DNA from: Nonlabens sp. Ci31
GTDB lineage: Bacteria; Bacteroidota; Bacteroidia; Flavobacteriales; Flavobacteriaceae
Assembly (NCBI RefSeq): GCF_012974865.1
Contig: NZ_CP043633.1
Coordinates: 2,601,501 to 2,665,500, forward strand
DNA: 64,000 nucleotides
Direction of reading: 5' to 3'
The translations under genes were made by a program, and so were the position numbers. The notes beneath the pieces are model-generated. The model did not search any database. It was not told where the DNA came from and saw nothing but the letters and a program-made list of their open reading frames with translations. The stretch's first letter is position 1. Each line of letters opens with the position of its first letter. Shown here one piece after another: positions 29,305 through 38,711 of the stretch.

Positions 29305-31341
29305 ATGAATAGATTATATAATTATCAAAATGTTATTTATAGAATAATTTTGTTATGCTTTTGCACAGCACTAACGGTCTATATATTCCCAAATAACAAT
29401 CGTTTTAAATACGATTACAACCAAGGAGAACCTTGGGATTATGAAACTTTGTACGCCCCTTTTTCATTCCCAATCGAGAAAGGTGAAAACGCTCTTTTAA
29501 ACGAGAGACAAAGTATTTCAGATAATGCGCCACGTTATTTTAAAATCGATCAGACTGTTGAAAAAAATGTACGCAACAACTGGCTTAATAATTATTCTAT
29601 AAAGAGCGATGATATAATCAGTACAGAAGAACTCAAACGTGTCAATTCTGAATTAAGCAAAATATTTTCTGAAATTTATAAAGTGGGTTATTTAGAATTA
29701 CCATTAGATTTAGAAGAAAACCAACCTGTTCTAATAGAGTTTAATAACGAATTACAATCGGCTACCTATAACGATCTGTATGAGCCTGAAGATTTAGGTC
29801 AACTTTTAAATGAACGGGTAGACCGCTTGAATACGAGCAGTTTTAAGAGAAGTGAATTGATAGCAGACCTTTTAGAGGTCATACAACCCAATATTACCTA
29901 TGATAAGGGATTAACGGATTTAGCGATTAACGAGGAGTTAAATAAAATTCTAACCACTAGAGGAGTGGTTTCTCAAGGAGTCAGGATCATTGCTCAAGGA
30001 GAAATTGTTGAAGGAGAAAAGTTACAAGTACTCAACACCTTAAACAATACTTATAAATCTCAAACGTGGACAGATTCACAATACAATTGGAAGCTTGGTG
30101 GTTATATCATACTAGTAGGTATGGCGTACACCATGTTGATATTGTTTTTATGGAGGTACAGGAAATCAATATTTGAAAACTTCAGAAAGCTTTTCTTTAT
30201 ATTTTTCAATATACTAGTAGTGGTTGTTTTAACCGCAACGGTAGTTAATATTGATGTTCAGTACATCTATGTCGTCCCTGTTTGTATTTTACCTTTAATC
30301 TTAAAAGCGTTTTTTGACGCGAGATTAGGCTTATTCACTCATGTCATTGCTATTTTTATTTTAAGTTTTATTGTGCCTAATAGTGACGAGTATTTGTTCT
30401 TACAAATGATGGCAGGTATTGTAACCATTCTCTCCAATAATGAAATTTATAAGCGAGCAAACCTGTTTCTTACTGTTGCTCAAATAATAGGCATATATTT
30501 CCTTTCCTATTTTGCCTTTTATGCTATTAATCAAGGAGGTGTTACTGGTTGGGAGTGGAGTAGGTTAGGCTACTTTGTACTCTGTGGTCTGGCGATGCTT
30601 TTTGTTTGGCCGTTGATATATATCTTTGAGAAGGTATTTGGTTTAGTAAGTGACGTATCACTTTTAGAATTAAGCGATACAAATTCAAAACTTTTAAAGG
30701 CTTTATCTAATAAAGCTCCTGGTACATTTCACCATTCTTTAAACGTTGCCAATATTGCAGAAACTGTCGCAAATGAAATAGGAGCAAACGCCATGTTAGT
30801 TCGTGTTGGAGCGCTTTATCACGACGTCGGTAAAATGTCTAATCCAACTTATTTTACAGAAAATCAAGGCAGTGGTATCAATCCGCATAATGATTTAGAT
30901 CCAGTAGATAGTGCGAGAATCATCATTGACCATACCCTTAACGGTATTGAGATCGCTCGTAAATACAACTTGCCAGATCGTATCATCGATTTCATTAGAA
31001 CTCATCATGGAGATAGCTTGGTTTATTATTTTTATGCCCAAGCAAAGGAGGATAATCCAGAAGTTGCAAAGGATAACTTCCGTTATCCAGGCCCAAAGCC
31101 TTTTAGTCAAGAAACAGCTATACTGATGATAGCTGATAGTGTAGAAGCAGCTTCTAAAAGCATCAAGAATCCCACGTCTGTAAAAATAGATACTTTAGTG
31201 AATAAAATAATAGACGGTCAGGTAGAAAGTGGTCAATTCCTCAACGCAAATATTACCTTTAAACAGATAGAAACTATTAAAGCTGTGATTAAAAAGAAGT
31301 TAGCCAGTATCTATCATTTGCGCATAGAATACCCTGAATAA
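29305..31341 (+). CDS. pgpH: PgpH-like c-di-AMP phosphodiesterase (7TM-HD family)
   Basis: About 678 residues from the ATG at 29305 (MNRLYNYQNVIYRIILL); a TTG nine codons upstream is weaker. Order: one N-terminal membrane segment, an extracytoplasmic 7TMR-HDED domain (about 45-260), seven membrane segments (about 265-450) and a cytoplasmic HD domain with FHHSLNVANIAETVA near 480, YHDVGKM near 513 and the later HH of IRTHHGDSLVYYF. Proteins of this class cleave cyclic di-AMP to pApA. The metal-binding H...HD set is complete. Members are fixed in flavobacteria, linking it to osmotic and envelope control. Confidence 0.9.
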   Translation: MNRLYNYQNVIYRIILLCFCTALTVYIFPNNNRFKYDYNQGEPWDYETLYAPFSFPIEKGENALLNERQSISDNAPRYFKIDQTVEKNVRNNWLNNYSIKSDDIISTEELKRVNSELSKIFSEIYKVGYLELPLDLEENQPVLIEFNNELQSATYNDLYEPEDLGQLLNERVDRLNTSSFKRSELIADLLEVIQPNITYDKGLTDLAINEELNKILTTRGVVSQGVRIIAQGEIVEGEKLQVLNTLNNTYKSQTWTDSQYNWKLGGYIILVGMAYTMLILFLWRYRKSIFENFRKLFFIFFNILVVVVLTATVVNIDVQYIYVVPVCILPLILKAFFDARLGLFTHVIAIFILSFIVPNSDEYLFLQMMAGIVTILSNNEIYKRANLFLTVAQIIGIYFLSYFAFYAINQGGVTGWEWSRLGYFVLCGLAMLFVWPLIYIFEKVFGLVSDVSLLELSDTNSKLLKALSNKAPGTFHHSLNVANIAETVANEIGANAMLVRVGALYHDVGKMSNPTYFTENQGSGINPHNDLDPVDSARIIIDHTLNGIEIARKYNLPDRIIDFIRTHHGDSLVYYFYAQAKEDNPEVAKDNFRYPGPKPFSQETAILMIADSVEAASKSIKNPTSVKIDTLVNKIIDGQVESGQFLNANITFKQIETIKAVIKKKLASIYHLRIEYPE

Positions 31342-31367
31342 TTTATTGAAAAAATCTTCATTTAAGT

Positions 31368-31397
31368 TTGTGGAATTATAAAGTTGGCTTACATTTG
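31368..31397 (+). promoter_or_regulatory. Promoter of the tRNA-Ser/tRNA-Pro pair
   Basis: A TTG of a TTTG -33 element (31368-31370) is spaced 19 bp from TACATTTG (31390-31397), a good match to the Bacteroidota TTTG-N19-TAnnTTTG promoter. It lies 40 bp before the tRNA-Ser gene. Confidence 0.6.
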
Positions 31398-31436
31398 CAA
31401 CCGCTTTCAGAAATGGAGCAAGTTCTTTAAAATTTA

Positions 31437-31520
31437 GGAGAGGTGCCAGAGTGGTAATGGAGCAGTTTGCTAAACTGTCGACGGGCAACCGTCGCCAGGG
31501 TTCGAGTCCCTGTCTCTCCG
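31437..31520 (+). tRNA. tRNA-Ser (anticodon GCT)
   Basis: 84 nt with acceptor arms GGAGAGG/TCTCTCC, anticodon loop TTGCTAA (GCT), a long variable arm (GACGGGCAACCGTC) typical of serine tRNAs, and T arm CAGGG-TTCGAGT-CCCTG. The CCA end is not encoded. Confidence 0.97.
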
Positions 31521-31601
31521 CAACTTAACCCTTTTAATATCTTAAAAAATATTAATTTTAAAGGTTAAATCATCAGTTCCCGAGCTGATATAAATAAAAT
31601 T

Positions 31602-31676
31602 CGGGGTGTAGCGTAGCCCGGTCATCGCGCCTGCTTTGGGAGCAGGAGGTCGCAGGTTCGAATCCTGCCACCCCGA
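31602..31676 (+). tRNA. tRNA-Pro (anticodon TGG)
   Basis: 75 nt with acceptor arms CGGGGTG/CACCCCG, anticodon stem CCTGC/GCAGG around TTTGGGA (TGG), and T arm GCAGG-TTCGAAT-CCTGC. CCA is not encoded. It is 81 bp after tRNA-Ser and probably co-transcribed. Confidence 0.97.
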
Positions 31677-31701
31677 CTAGAAGTTTTATTGCTTTTTATA
31701 T

Positions 31702-31735
31702 ACCGTCGTCATTTTATTATGAAGACGGTTTTTTT
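31702..31735 (+). terminator. Terminator after the tRNA pair
   Basis: The hairpin with arms ACCGTC/GACGGT is followed by seven T residues, 26 bp after tRNA-Pro. Confidence 0.8.
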
Positions 31736-31853
31736 GTTTCAAATTCTCCGTATATTATCTAAAATGTTTTTTAATTCTTACCTCTAGATTTAAAACAGTA
31801 GTTTTTTATGTTCTACTCGTCTATTTTTTTACGATTTAGAAATGCATCATCTC

Positions 31854-31867
31854 GCTTTTGCGAAAGC
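31854..31867. repeat. One-base variant of the dispersed palindrome upstream of pdxH
   Basis: GCTTTTGCGAAAGC differs from the core at one position (C to T in the centre). Intergenic. Confidence 0.75.
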
Positions 31868-31957
31868 AAAATACTCATCATCTATCTGTATATTTAAGAA
31901 TTGTTTGCCATTTCAAAAGAAGCATTTAATGTAAATTGCAGTGAAATAATTAGTCCC

Positions 31958-32602
31958 ATGCAAAGAGATCTTCAAAACTTACGTAAATCTTATGAAAAAG
32001 ATGCCTTACTAGAAAAAAACCTACCGAAAACCCCTTATCAACTATTTGACTCTTGGTTTCAGGAAGCCAAATCAACTATAGAAGTTGATGAGGCAAATGC
32101 GATGAGTCTTTGTACGCTAGGTTTGGATGGCTTTCCTAAATCACGTATCGTACTCTTAAAGGAGATTGTAGAAGGTAAGTTTTTGTTTTATTCGAATTAT
32201 ACTTCAGAAAAAGGAGTCGCTATGGAAGCCTATGATAAAGTCAGTCTTCACTTTTTTTGGCCGGCATTAGAACGTCAGATTATAATTAAAGGAAATGTGA
32301 AAAAGGTTTCCAGGGAGAAGTCCTTAGATTATTTTCATTCCAGACCACGAGGCAGCCAGATAGGAGCCTGGACAAGCAATCAAAGTAGCGCTATTATCTC
32401 CCGTGAAAAAATAGAAGAACAGTTGCATCATTTTGAAGAGAAATTTAAAGATCAAAAGATACCATTACCAGAATTTTGGGGTGGATATGATTGTGATCCG
32501 ATAAGTTTTGAATTTTGGCAAGGAAGACCGAACAGGCTTCACGATCGCATTTTGTTTGAATTGGAAAACGACCGTTGGACCTTTAAAAGATTACAACCCT
32601 AA
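31958..32602 (+). CDS. pdxH: Pyridoxamine 5'-phosphate oxidase
   Basis: 214 residues from the ATG at 31958 (MQRDLQNLRKSYEKDALLE), the standard length; a TTG at 31901 would add 19 residues with no family match. PdxH oxidises pyridoxamine or pyridoxine phosphate to pyridoxal phosphate with FMN. Motifs: SRIVLLKEIVEGKFLFYSNY near residue 68, SQIGAWTSNQSS near 137, FWGGYDCDPISFEFWQGRPNRLHDR near 177. Its stop codon overlaps the start of the next gene (TAATG), so it leads the polyphosphate operon although its function is unrelated. Confidence 0.95.
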   Translation: MQRDLQNLRKSYEKDALLEKNLPKTPYQLFDSWFQEAKSTIEVDEANAMSLCTLGLDGFPKSRIVLLKEIVEGKFLFYSNYTSEKGVAMEAYDKVSLHFFWPALERQIIIKGNVKKVSREKSLDYFHSRPRGSQIGAWTSNQSSAIISREKIEEQLHHFEEKFKDQKIPLPEFWGGYDCDPISFEFWQGRPNRLHDRILFELENDRWTFKRLQP

Positions 32603-33087
32603 TGAAGCGATTGATAGTTATAAGACATGGTAAATCAACTTGGGAGCTTCAGGTGAGAGATCACGATCGCGTACTGACACAACGCGGTATTGACGATGCA
32701 CATCTCATAGGAGAGGCATTAAAAGACCTGAATGTAGATCCAGATCAAATCTGGACCAGTACTGCGGCTAGAGCCCTGCAAACAGCAACTTTAGTTAGTG
32801 AGTATTTCAATTACAGTCTGTCAAAACTCGAGCTTAAAAGAGAGTTGTATACTTTTAGCAGTGATGAATTGATACATGTCATCTCTAATGCAGAGGATGC
32901 AATAGAAACCCTCGTTATCTTTAGTCATAACAATGGAATAACAGATCTGGTAAATGATTTGGGAAGCACCAGATTTGACAATGTTCCTACTACAGGAGTT
33001 GTAGCTATAGATTTTGATTCCAACTCTTGGTCTTGTCTAGGTAAAGGCATCACTAAATTTCATTTATTCCCTAAATTGTTAAAATGA
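32602..33087 (+). CDS. sixA: SixA-like histidine phosphatase
   Basis: 161 residues of the histidine-phosphatase superfamily, SixA branch. The catalytic RHG is Arg8-His9-Gly10 in LIVIRHGKST; ARALQTATLVSEYF near residue 60 and the second His in IFSHNNGITDLV near 113 complete the site. SixA-type enzymes remove phosphate from phosphohistidine. It overlaps pdxH by one base and ppk1 by 4 bases. PPK1 works through a phospho-histidine, so a functional link is attractive, but it is inference. Confidence 0.88.
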   Translation: MKRLIVIRHGKSTWELQVRDHDRVLTQRGIDDAHLIGEALKDLNVDPDQIWTSTAARALQTATLVSEYFNYSLSKLELKRELYTFSSDELIHVISNAEDAIETLVIFSHNNGITDLVNDLGSTRFDNVPTTGVVAIDFDSNSWSCLGKGITKFHLFPKLLK

Positions 33088-35132
33088 GTAAATATTATAA
33101 TAGAGAATTGAGCTGGTTGCGATTTAACGCAAGAGTATTACAAGAAGCAAGCGATAAAAATGTACCGCTTATAGAGCGCTTGAGATTTTTGGGAATTTTT
33201 TCAAATAATCTAGATGAATTTTTTAAAGTTCGCTATGCGACCATACAACGCATTCAAAGAGCAGGAAAGAACGCCACAAAATCTTTAGGCGGAATCAGTG
33301 CAGAAGACCTTTTACAGGAAATTAATAAAATGGTTATCGTTGATCAAGCTCATAGTTTTAGCGTACTTGCAGAGCTGGAACAGGAGCTTAAGAAAGAAAA
33401 GATCAGCCTTGTAGATGAGACGGAAGTGCTTCCCGATCATGAAGACTTTATAAGAAACTACTTTAATGAAAAAATAAGTCCAGCAATAGGTACCATAATG
33501 ATTAACGATGAGGTAGATTTCCCTCATTTGAGAGATGGATACGGTTACCTCGCTGTGCGTATGCTCATGACAGATAAAAGTATCAGATACGCCCTTATAG
33601 AGAAGCCTAAGTATTTGAATCGATTTGTAGTTTTACCTCAAATAGAAGGTGATGAAAGGCAATTCATCATACTCATTGATGACCTTATCAGGCATCGCAT
33701 GCACTATATCTTCAATATTTTTGATTATAAAGAAATTGAAGCACACATGATCAAGGTGACATTAGATGCAGAGCTAGATATGGAATTGGACCTTAAGAAA
33801 AGTTTATTAGAAAAAATACGTCGTAGTGTTCACGATCGTAAAGACGGAGATCCGGTGCGATTTGTTTACGACCGCCATATTCATGAAGATACTTTGCATC
33901 TTATCATGAAGAAATTACAAATCGATAACCACGATAGTATTATTCCGGGAGGAAGGTATCACAACAGAAGGGATTACTTGAAGTTTCCTAGTCTGGGAAG
34001 AACAGATTTACTATATGAAAAACTGCCGGCTTTGCCGATAAAAGAAGTAAAAATTAAAGGTTCTCTTTTAGAAAGAATAGCTAGAAAGGACATCCTTCAA
34101 TACACACCTTACCACACATTTGCTAATACCATTAAGTTTTTAAGAGAAGCAGCTCTTGATCCCCAAGTAAGGACCATTAAAATAACTATTTATAGGCTGG
34201 CTGAAGTATCGCAAATTGCTGGATCATTAATTAATGCTGTAAAAAACGGAAAAAAGGTTACTGTTTCCATCGAGCTACAAGCTAGGTTTGATGAGCAAGC
34301 CAATATCAATTATGCAGAGTTAATGCAGGAAGAAGGTGTTGATATGATATTTGGTGTTCCAGGACTCAAAGTGCATTGTAAAGCTTGTTGTATCACTCGT
34401 GAAGAAGATGGTAAAATTGTTAGATATGGCTTTATTTCTACTGGTAATTTTAACGAATCCACTGCTGGTATTTACACCGACTACACCCTGTTTACTGCAA
34501 ATCGGAAGATATTGAAAGAAGTAGAGCGTGTCTTTGAATTTTTTGAGGTCAATTACCGTCAGCATCGATATAAACATTTACTCGTTTCTCCTAATTATCT
34601 CAGAAATGGAATTGAGCGATTGGTTCGTCGTGAAATCGCTTTCGCGAAAGCGGGAAAATTTGCAAAAATGCGCATGAAAGTAAATTCTTTTTCAGATTTT
34701 AGAATGATTGATTTATTTTACGAGGCGTCTAATGCAGGTGTTCAAATAGAATTGATTGTGAGAGGAATTTGCTGTCTTGTTCCTGGTGTGAAAGGAATGA
34801 GTGAGAATATAAAGGTGATCAGTATTATAGACCGATTTTTAGAACATCCTCGTGTGTATCGATTTTATAATCAAGGACAAAACGACCTCTATATATCTAG
34901 TGCAGATTTTATGGGACGAAATCTAGACAGTCGTGTGGAAATAGCTTGTCCTATATACGATGAAGATATCAAGGCCGAAATTATAGCCACCATGGATATA
35001 TGCTGGAGTGATAATGTGAAAGCAAGAGAAATATGTGGAGACCAACTTAATAATTATGTAGTTAATGATGAGCCACCTGTAAGATCGCAATATGCCACAT
35101 ATGAGTTTTATAAAAATCAAATTACAAGGTAA
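33084..35132 (+). CDS. ppk1: Polyphosphate kinase 1
   Basis: 682 residues, full length. PPK1 moves the gamma-phosphate of ATP to a growing polyphosphate chain via a phosphohistidine, at the inner face of the membrane. The N-domain starts YYNRELSWLRFNARVLQEA; the catalytic histidine lies in GVPGLKVHCKACC (near residue 431); RQHRYKHLLVSPNYLR, FISTGNFNEST and the late SSADFMGRNLDSRVEIA motif are all family marks. A palindrome copy encodes EIAFAKAGK at about 516-524. The same segment can be aligned to E. coli PPK without a gap (from memory), so the copy is not an insertion. It overlaps the neighbouring genes by 4 and 1 bases. Confidence 0.97.
   Translation: MSKYYNRELSWLRFNARVLQEASDKNVPLIERLRFLGIFSNNLDEFFKVRYATIQRIQRAGKNATKSLGGISAEDLLQEINKMVIVDQAHSFSVLAELEQELKKEKISLVDETEVLPDHEDFIRNYFNEKISPAIGTIMINDEVDFPHLRDGYGYLAVRMLMTDKSIRYALIEKPKYLNRFVVLPQIEGDERQFIILIDDLIRHRMHYIFNIFDYKEIEAHMIKVTLDAELDMELDLKKSLLEKIRRSVHDRKDGDPVRFVYDRHIHEDTLHLIMKKLQIDNHDSIIPGGRYHNRRDYLKFPSLGRTDLLYEKLPALPIKEVKIKGSLLERIARKDILQYTPYHTFANTIKFLREAALDPQVRTIKITIYRLAEVSQIAGSLINAVKNGKKVTVSIELQARFDEQANINYAELMQEEGVDMIFGVPGLKVHCKACCITREEDGKIVRYGFISTGNFNESTAGIYTDYTLFTANRKILKEVERVFEFFEVNYRQHRYKHLLVSPNYLRNGIERLVRREIAFAKAGKFAKMRMKVNSFSDFRMIDLFYEASNAGVQIELIVRGICCLVPGVKGMSENIKVISIIDRFLEHPRVYRFYNQGQNDLYISSADFMGRNLDSRVEIACPIYDEDIKAEIIATMDICWSDNVKAREICGDQLNNYVVNDEPPVRSQYATYEFYKNQITR
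34637..34652. repeat. Dispersed palindrome inside ppk1
   Basis: CGCTTTCGCGAAAGCG, an exact copy, read in frame as Ala-Phe-Ala-Lys-Ala in ppk1. Confidence 0.9.
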
Positions 35133-36025
35133 TGGCATTTGAAATAAGAAAATATGGAGCCATTGATATAGGGACCAATGCTATTAGATTGCTAATTGCA
35201 ACAGTAACTTTATACAATGATGAGCCACCAGTTTTTAAAAAAATAAGCTTGATTAGGGTGCCGGTAAGACTAGGTCAAGATGTGTTTACTACAGGCAATA
35301 TTTCCAAAGAAAATATTGCTCGAATGATAGATGCTATGAAATCTTATCAGTTGTTAATGGGTGTGCACAAAGTAAAATCTTATAAGGCTTATGCGACTAG
35401 TGCAATGAGAGAAGCAAAGAACGGTAAAGATGTAGTAGAACTCATTGAAAAGGAGTCTGGAATTTATATAGATATCATTGATGGGTCTCACGAAGCGGCT
35501 ATCATCGCAATGACTGACTTACACGCAGTTATTGATGAAAGTAAAGTCTTTCTCTATGTAGATGTAGGTGGTGGTAGTACCGAGTTTACCCTATTTGCAT
35601 ACGGTAAAGAAATCGTATCCAGATCTTTTAAAATCGGTACGGTACGATTGCTGAATGACATGGTAAACAAAACACTTTGGGATGACGCTCAGCAATGGAT
35701 CAAAGAGGTAACAGCCCCTTATGAACGCATTGATTTAATAGGTTCTGGTGGCAATATTAATAACATTTTTAAAAGCAGTGGTAAAGGGATAGGTAAGCCG
35801 CTCTCTTACTTTTATTTAGCTAATTACTACGACCAACTCCAAAATTATAATTACGAAGAGCGAGTCTACCACCTTAACTTAAATCACGATAGGGCAGATG
35901 TTATTATACCAGCTTGTCGTATCTATTTAAGAGCTATGAAGTGGAGTAGAGCTAAAAACATCTATGTTCCTAAGATAGGTCTGACTGATGGTATCATTAA
36001 ATCCATATACAATGCTGACAAGTAA
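35132..36025 (+). CDS. ppx: Exopolyphosphatase (Ppx/GppA family)
   Basis: 297 residues, the short form holding only the two ASKHA lobes. YGAIDIGTNAIRLLI near residue 7 is the first phosphate loop and LYVDVGGGSTEFTLF near 139 the second; IGSGGNINNIF near 206 is the adenosine-like loop. It lacks the HD-like C-terminal domain of long E. coli-type Ppx. It removes end phosphates from polyphosphate or converts pppGpp. Its start overlaps the ppk1 stop by one base, so synthesis and breakdown enzymes are made from one message. Confidence 0.92.
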   Translation: MAFEIRKYGAIDIGTNAIRLLIATVTLYNDEPPVFKKISLIRVPVRLGQDVFTTGNISKENIARMIDAMKSYQLLMGVHKVKSYKAYATSAMREAKNGKDVVELIEKESGIYIDIIDGSHEAAIIAMTDLHAVIDESKVFLYVDVGGGSTEFTLFAYGKEIVSRSFKIGTVRLLNDMVNKTLWDDAQQWIKEVTAPYERIDLIGSGGNINNIFKSSGKGIGKPLSYFYLANYYDQLQNYNYEERVYHLNLNHDRADVIIPACRIYLRAMKWSRAKNIYVPKIGLTDGIIKSIYNADK

Positions 36026-36120
36026 TAAAAGTAAAGGGTTTTAATTTATACCACTTTCGAGGAGCGCTTCATTACATGGATGCATGCTAACATATCTTAA
36101 AGTACAATGCAACAATAGTT

Positions 36121-36693
36121 ATGAAAAAACTTTTCCTCTTTGTTTTTATGGTATCTGGAACAACTATGATGTATGCTCAAGTTGCTGGTGCAAATTCTTA
36201 TGGTTTTCGTTTAGGAGTAAATTACGCTTCATTATCAGGTGGGGATTTATCAAACGACTATAACAATCGAGTAGGTTTACACGCTAATTTTTTTGCACAG
36301 ATCCCTTTGAATGCCACTTTTTATCTACAACCAGAAATAGGTCTTTCTGCTTTGGGGGTGAATGAAAACGAAATAAGGTTAGATAACGGGGATATAGTAC
36401 AATTAAAGACCAACTGGTTGCAAGTTGCCGTTCTAGCTCATATAAAAACGAGTAACCAGATTTTTGTTCTCATTGGTCCACAAGCTGGTGTTAACGTGAC
36501 TGAAAGAGATCAAAACGACTACTACAACTATGATTTTGATGGTGTTGTAGGTTTAGGTTATATGTTTAGTGAGAACTTAGCTCTAGACTTGCGCTATGGT
36601 TATGGGTTTTCTAATGTTTTTGATAAAGAATTTGCAGGTGTTTCTGAGGCGAGTAATAGGTGGTTGCAATTAGGAGTCTCTTATAAATTATAA
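36121..36693 (+). CDS. Outer-membrane beta-barrel porin-like protein
   Basis: 190 residues: signal peptide (MKKLFLFVFMVSGTTMMYAQ) then alternating beta strands typical of the OMP_b-brl/PorT-like family (YGFRLGVNYASLSG, FYLQPEIGLSALG, VLIGPQAGVNV, VVGLGYMFSENLALDLRYGYGFSNVF) and a terminal strand WLQLGVSYKL. It is predicted to sit in the outer membrane as a small eight-strand barrel. The role is unknown. It has its own short upstream region after ppx and converges on dnaX. Confidence 0.85.
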   Translation: MKKLFLFVFMVSGTTMMYAQVAGANSYGFRLGVNYASLSGGDLSNDYNNRVGLHANFFAQIPLNATFYLQPEIGLSALGVNENEIRLDNGDIVQLKTNWLQVAVLAHIKTSNQIFVLIGPQAGVNVTERDQNDYYNYDFDGVVGLGYMFSENLALDLRYGYGFSNVFDKEFAGVSEASNRWLQLGVSYKL

Positions 36694-36766
36694 ATACCAC
36701 TTCAATTTATATACAGTAAAGTTTCTTATTAAAGAGGCTTTTTATGTTTGGTCTATTTTCTTTCTA

Positions 36767-38617
36767 TTAAAAGTCCAAATCAAATGTTCTTCTCAATAGG
36801 TCTACGGCAGGGTTTTTCTCTACTAGTTTTGTGAACTTATCTTGGTCGGTATAAACATATTTCTTAGTAACGCTTTTATCTACTGTTATTTCAAATTCTA
36901 TAAGATAATTGTTTAACTCGCGTTTTAAGTATTCTAAGATCTGACCCTGTGATTTCTCGAGATCTTCCTTCATGGATTTGTTAGGAAAACGTAACATGAT
37001 AGTGTTGCCTTTAAGAATAGGCTGGTCTGCGTTGATGATACTGGCTAGTATAAGTTGTCCTCTTTCTTTAAGATGGTCCACATACTTAACCCATAACAGG
37101 CTTAACTGCTCTTGAGTAAACACTTCCTCTGGCAATTGGTGCTGTGCTACCTTTTTACCTTGTTGTTGAGCAATATGTGTATTTTTTTCCTCTATTCCTT
37201 GAATAGAAAGCCCGCTTATCTTTTTCCTGCTTTTATCTAGTAAGGCTTTTCGTTTCTCTTCAAGAGATGCTGATATCGAAGGTGAAGGCGCATCAGTAAC
37301 TAATTCTTCTTGTTTTTCTTCCTGTTTTTCTTCCTGCTTGCCTTCTGTACCTGAATGGTTTGCTGTACTTTCAGGAGTGTTATACGTGGGTGATTCTTCG
37401 CCTACTTGAGAGCTTTTTTCTTGCAAAACCGTTTCCACCTCTTTCTTTTCTTCTTTTACTTCAATAGAAGTAGGTAAAGATGAAAGGGTTGCATTAACAG
37501 CAATGTGCTCAAATTGGACAGCTGGTATGATGTACTTTACATCATTTTTTTTTTCTCCATCAGAAGTGATGGAGGCAAGTTGCATAAGAGTTAATTCTAT
37601 CAGAAGCCGCTGGTTGCGACTCGATCGATAATTAAAGTCAGCTTGATTTGCTATTTCAATACATTGTCTTAAAAAGGGAAGATCCACTTTTTTAGACTGG
37701 TCTAAATACTTTGCCTTCGTTTTCTCTCCTACTTCTAGCAATGGTATGGTACGCTCATCCTTACAGACCATCAGATCTCTAAAATGAGAAGCCAGACCGC
37801 TTACAAAGTGCTGTCCATCAAAACCTTTTGCCATGATGACATTATAGTCCACTAACAATTGTGGAATGTTATTTTCCAGCAATAAATCAGTCACATTAAA
37901 ATAAGTATCTCTATCAAGAACATTTAGGTTTTCGGTAACTGCTTCAATAGTGAGCTCTTTTCCCGAAAAGCTTACCACACGGTCAAAAATGGATAGGGAA
38001 TCCCTCAAGGCACCATCAGCTTTTTGAGCGATGATCTGTAGGGCATCTTCTTCAGCATTGATGCCTTCTTTTAAAGATATGCGCTTTAGATGCTCTCGCA
38101 TGTCGCTCACTGTAATACGTTTAAAGTCAAATATTTGACAACGAGAAAGTATCGTTGGAATAATTTTATGCTTCTCTGTTGTGGCAAGAATAAAGATCGC
38201 ATGAGCAGGTGGTTCTTCTAGAGTTTTAAGAAACGCATTAAAGGCCGCATTAGAAAGCATGTGTACCTCATCAATAATATAAATCTTGTATTTACCTACT
38301 TGAGGTGGTATGCGTACTTGGTCTACTATACTTCTTATCTGGTCGACACCATTGTTAGAAGCGGCATCTAACTCAAAAATATTAAAGGCAAAATCCTCGT
38401 CTGGATCATAGTTACCACTTTCATGGTTGATTTTTTTTGCAAGAATTCGGGCGCAAGTTGTTTTGCCGACCCCTCTAGGCCCGGTAAATAGCAAAGCTTG
38501 CGCTAGGTGATTGCTTTTTATTGCATTCTCCAGCGTCTTTGTAATAGCGCCTTGACCTACGACATCTTCAAAGGTTTCAGGACGGTATTTTCTAGCCGAT
38601 ACTATAAATGGTTCCAT
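36767..38617 (-). CDS. dnaX: DNA polymerase III subunit gamma/tau
   Basis: 616 residues. DnaX is the clamp-loader ATPase. Walker A GPRGVGKTTCARIL lies near residue 45, Walker B IIDEVHMLS near 116, sensor-1 LATTEKHKIIPTILSRCQIF near 144. The zinc-binding segment between Walker A and the DAASNNG motif has no cysteine cluster here (KINHESGNYDPDEDFAFN), unlike E. coli DnaX; this looks normal for flavobacteria. Between the conserved core and the C-terminal domain there is a low-complexity Glu/Lys-rich linker (about 390-470), including a short EEKQ repeat. The C-terminal domain from about 500 should bind the polymerase. A promoter box lies 4 bp from the ATG. Confidence 0.97.
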   Translation of the reverse strand: MEPFIVSARKYRPETFEDVVGQGAITKTLENAIKSNHLAQALLFTGPRGVGKTTCARILAKKINHESGNYDPDEDFAFNIFELDAASNNGVDQIRSIVDQVRIPPQVGKYKIYIIDEVHMLSNAAFNAFLKTLEEPPAHAIFILATTEKHKIIPTILSRCQIFDFKRITVSDMREHLKRISLKEGINAEEDALQIIAQKADGALRDSLSIFDRVVSFSGKELTIEAVTENLNVLDRDTYFNVTDLLLENNIPQLLVDYNVIMAKGFDGQHFVSGLASHFRDLMVCKDERTIPLLEVGEKTKAKYLDQSKKVDLPFLRQCIEIANQADFNYRSSRNQRLLIELTLMQLASITSDGEKKNDVKYIIPAVQFEHIAVNATLSSLPTSIEVKEEKKEVETVLQEKSSQVGEESPTYNTPESTANHSGTEGKQEEKQEEKQEELVTDAPSPSISASLEEKRKALLDKSRKKISGLSIQGIEEKNTHIAQQQGKKVAQHQLPEEVFTQEQLSLLWVKYVDHLKERGQLILASIINADQPILKGNTIMLRFPNKSMKEDLEKSQGQILEYLKRELNNYLIEFEITVDKSVTKKYVYTDQDKFTKLVEKNPAVDLLRRTFDLDF

Positions 38618-38621
38618 AAGT

Positions 38622-38629
38622 CAAAGATA
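38622..38629 (-). promoter_or_regulatory. -7 box TATCTTTG immediately upstream of dnaX
   Basis: The box ends 4 bp before the dnaX ATG, the same geometry as cphB, predicting a leaderless or nearly leaderless transcript. Confidence 0.5.
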
Positions 38630-38711
38630 CTTTTCTATGAGCTTTTAGATCGGCTTTCTAAGCTTATAATTTCTGTGAATTATCAACATTTATTAACTAG
38701 TTTTGCGACTT

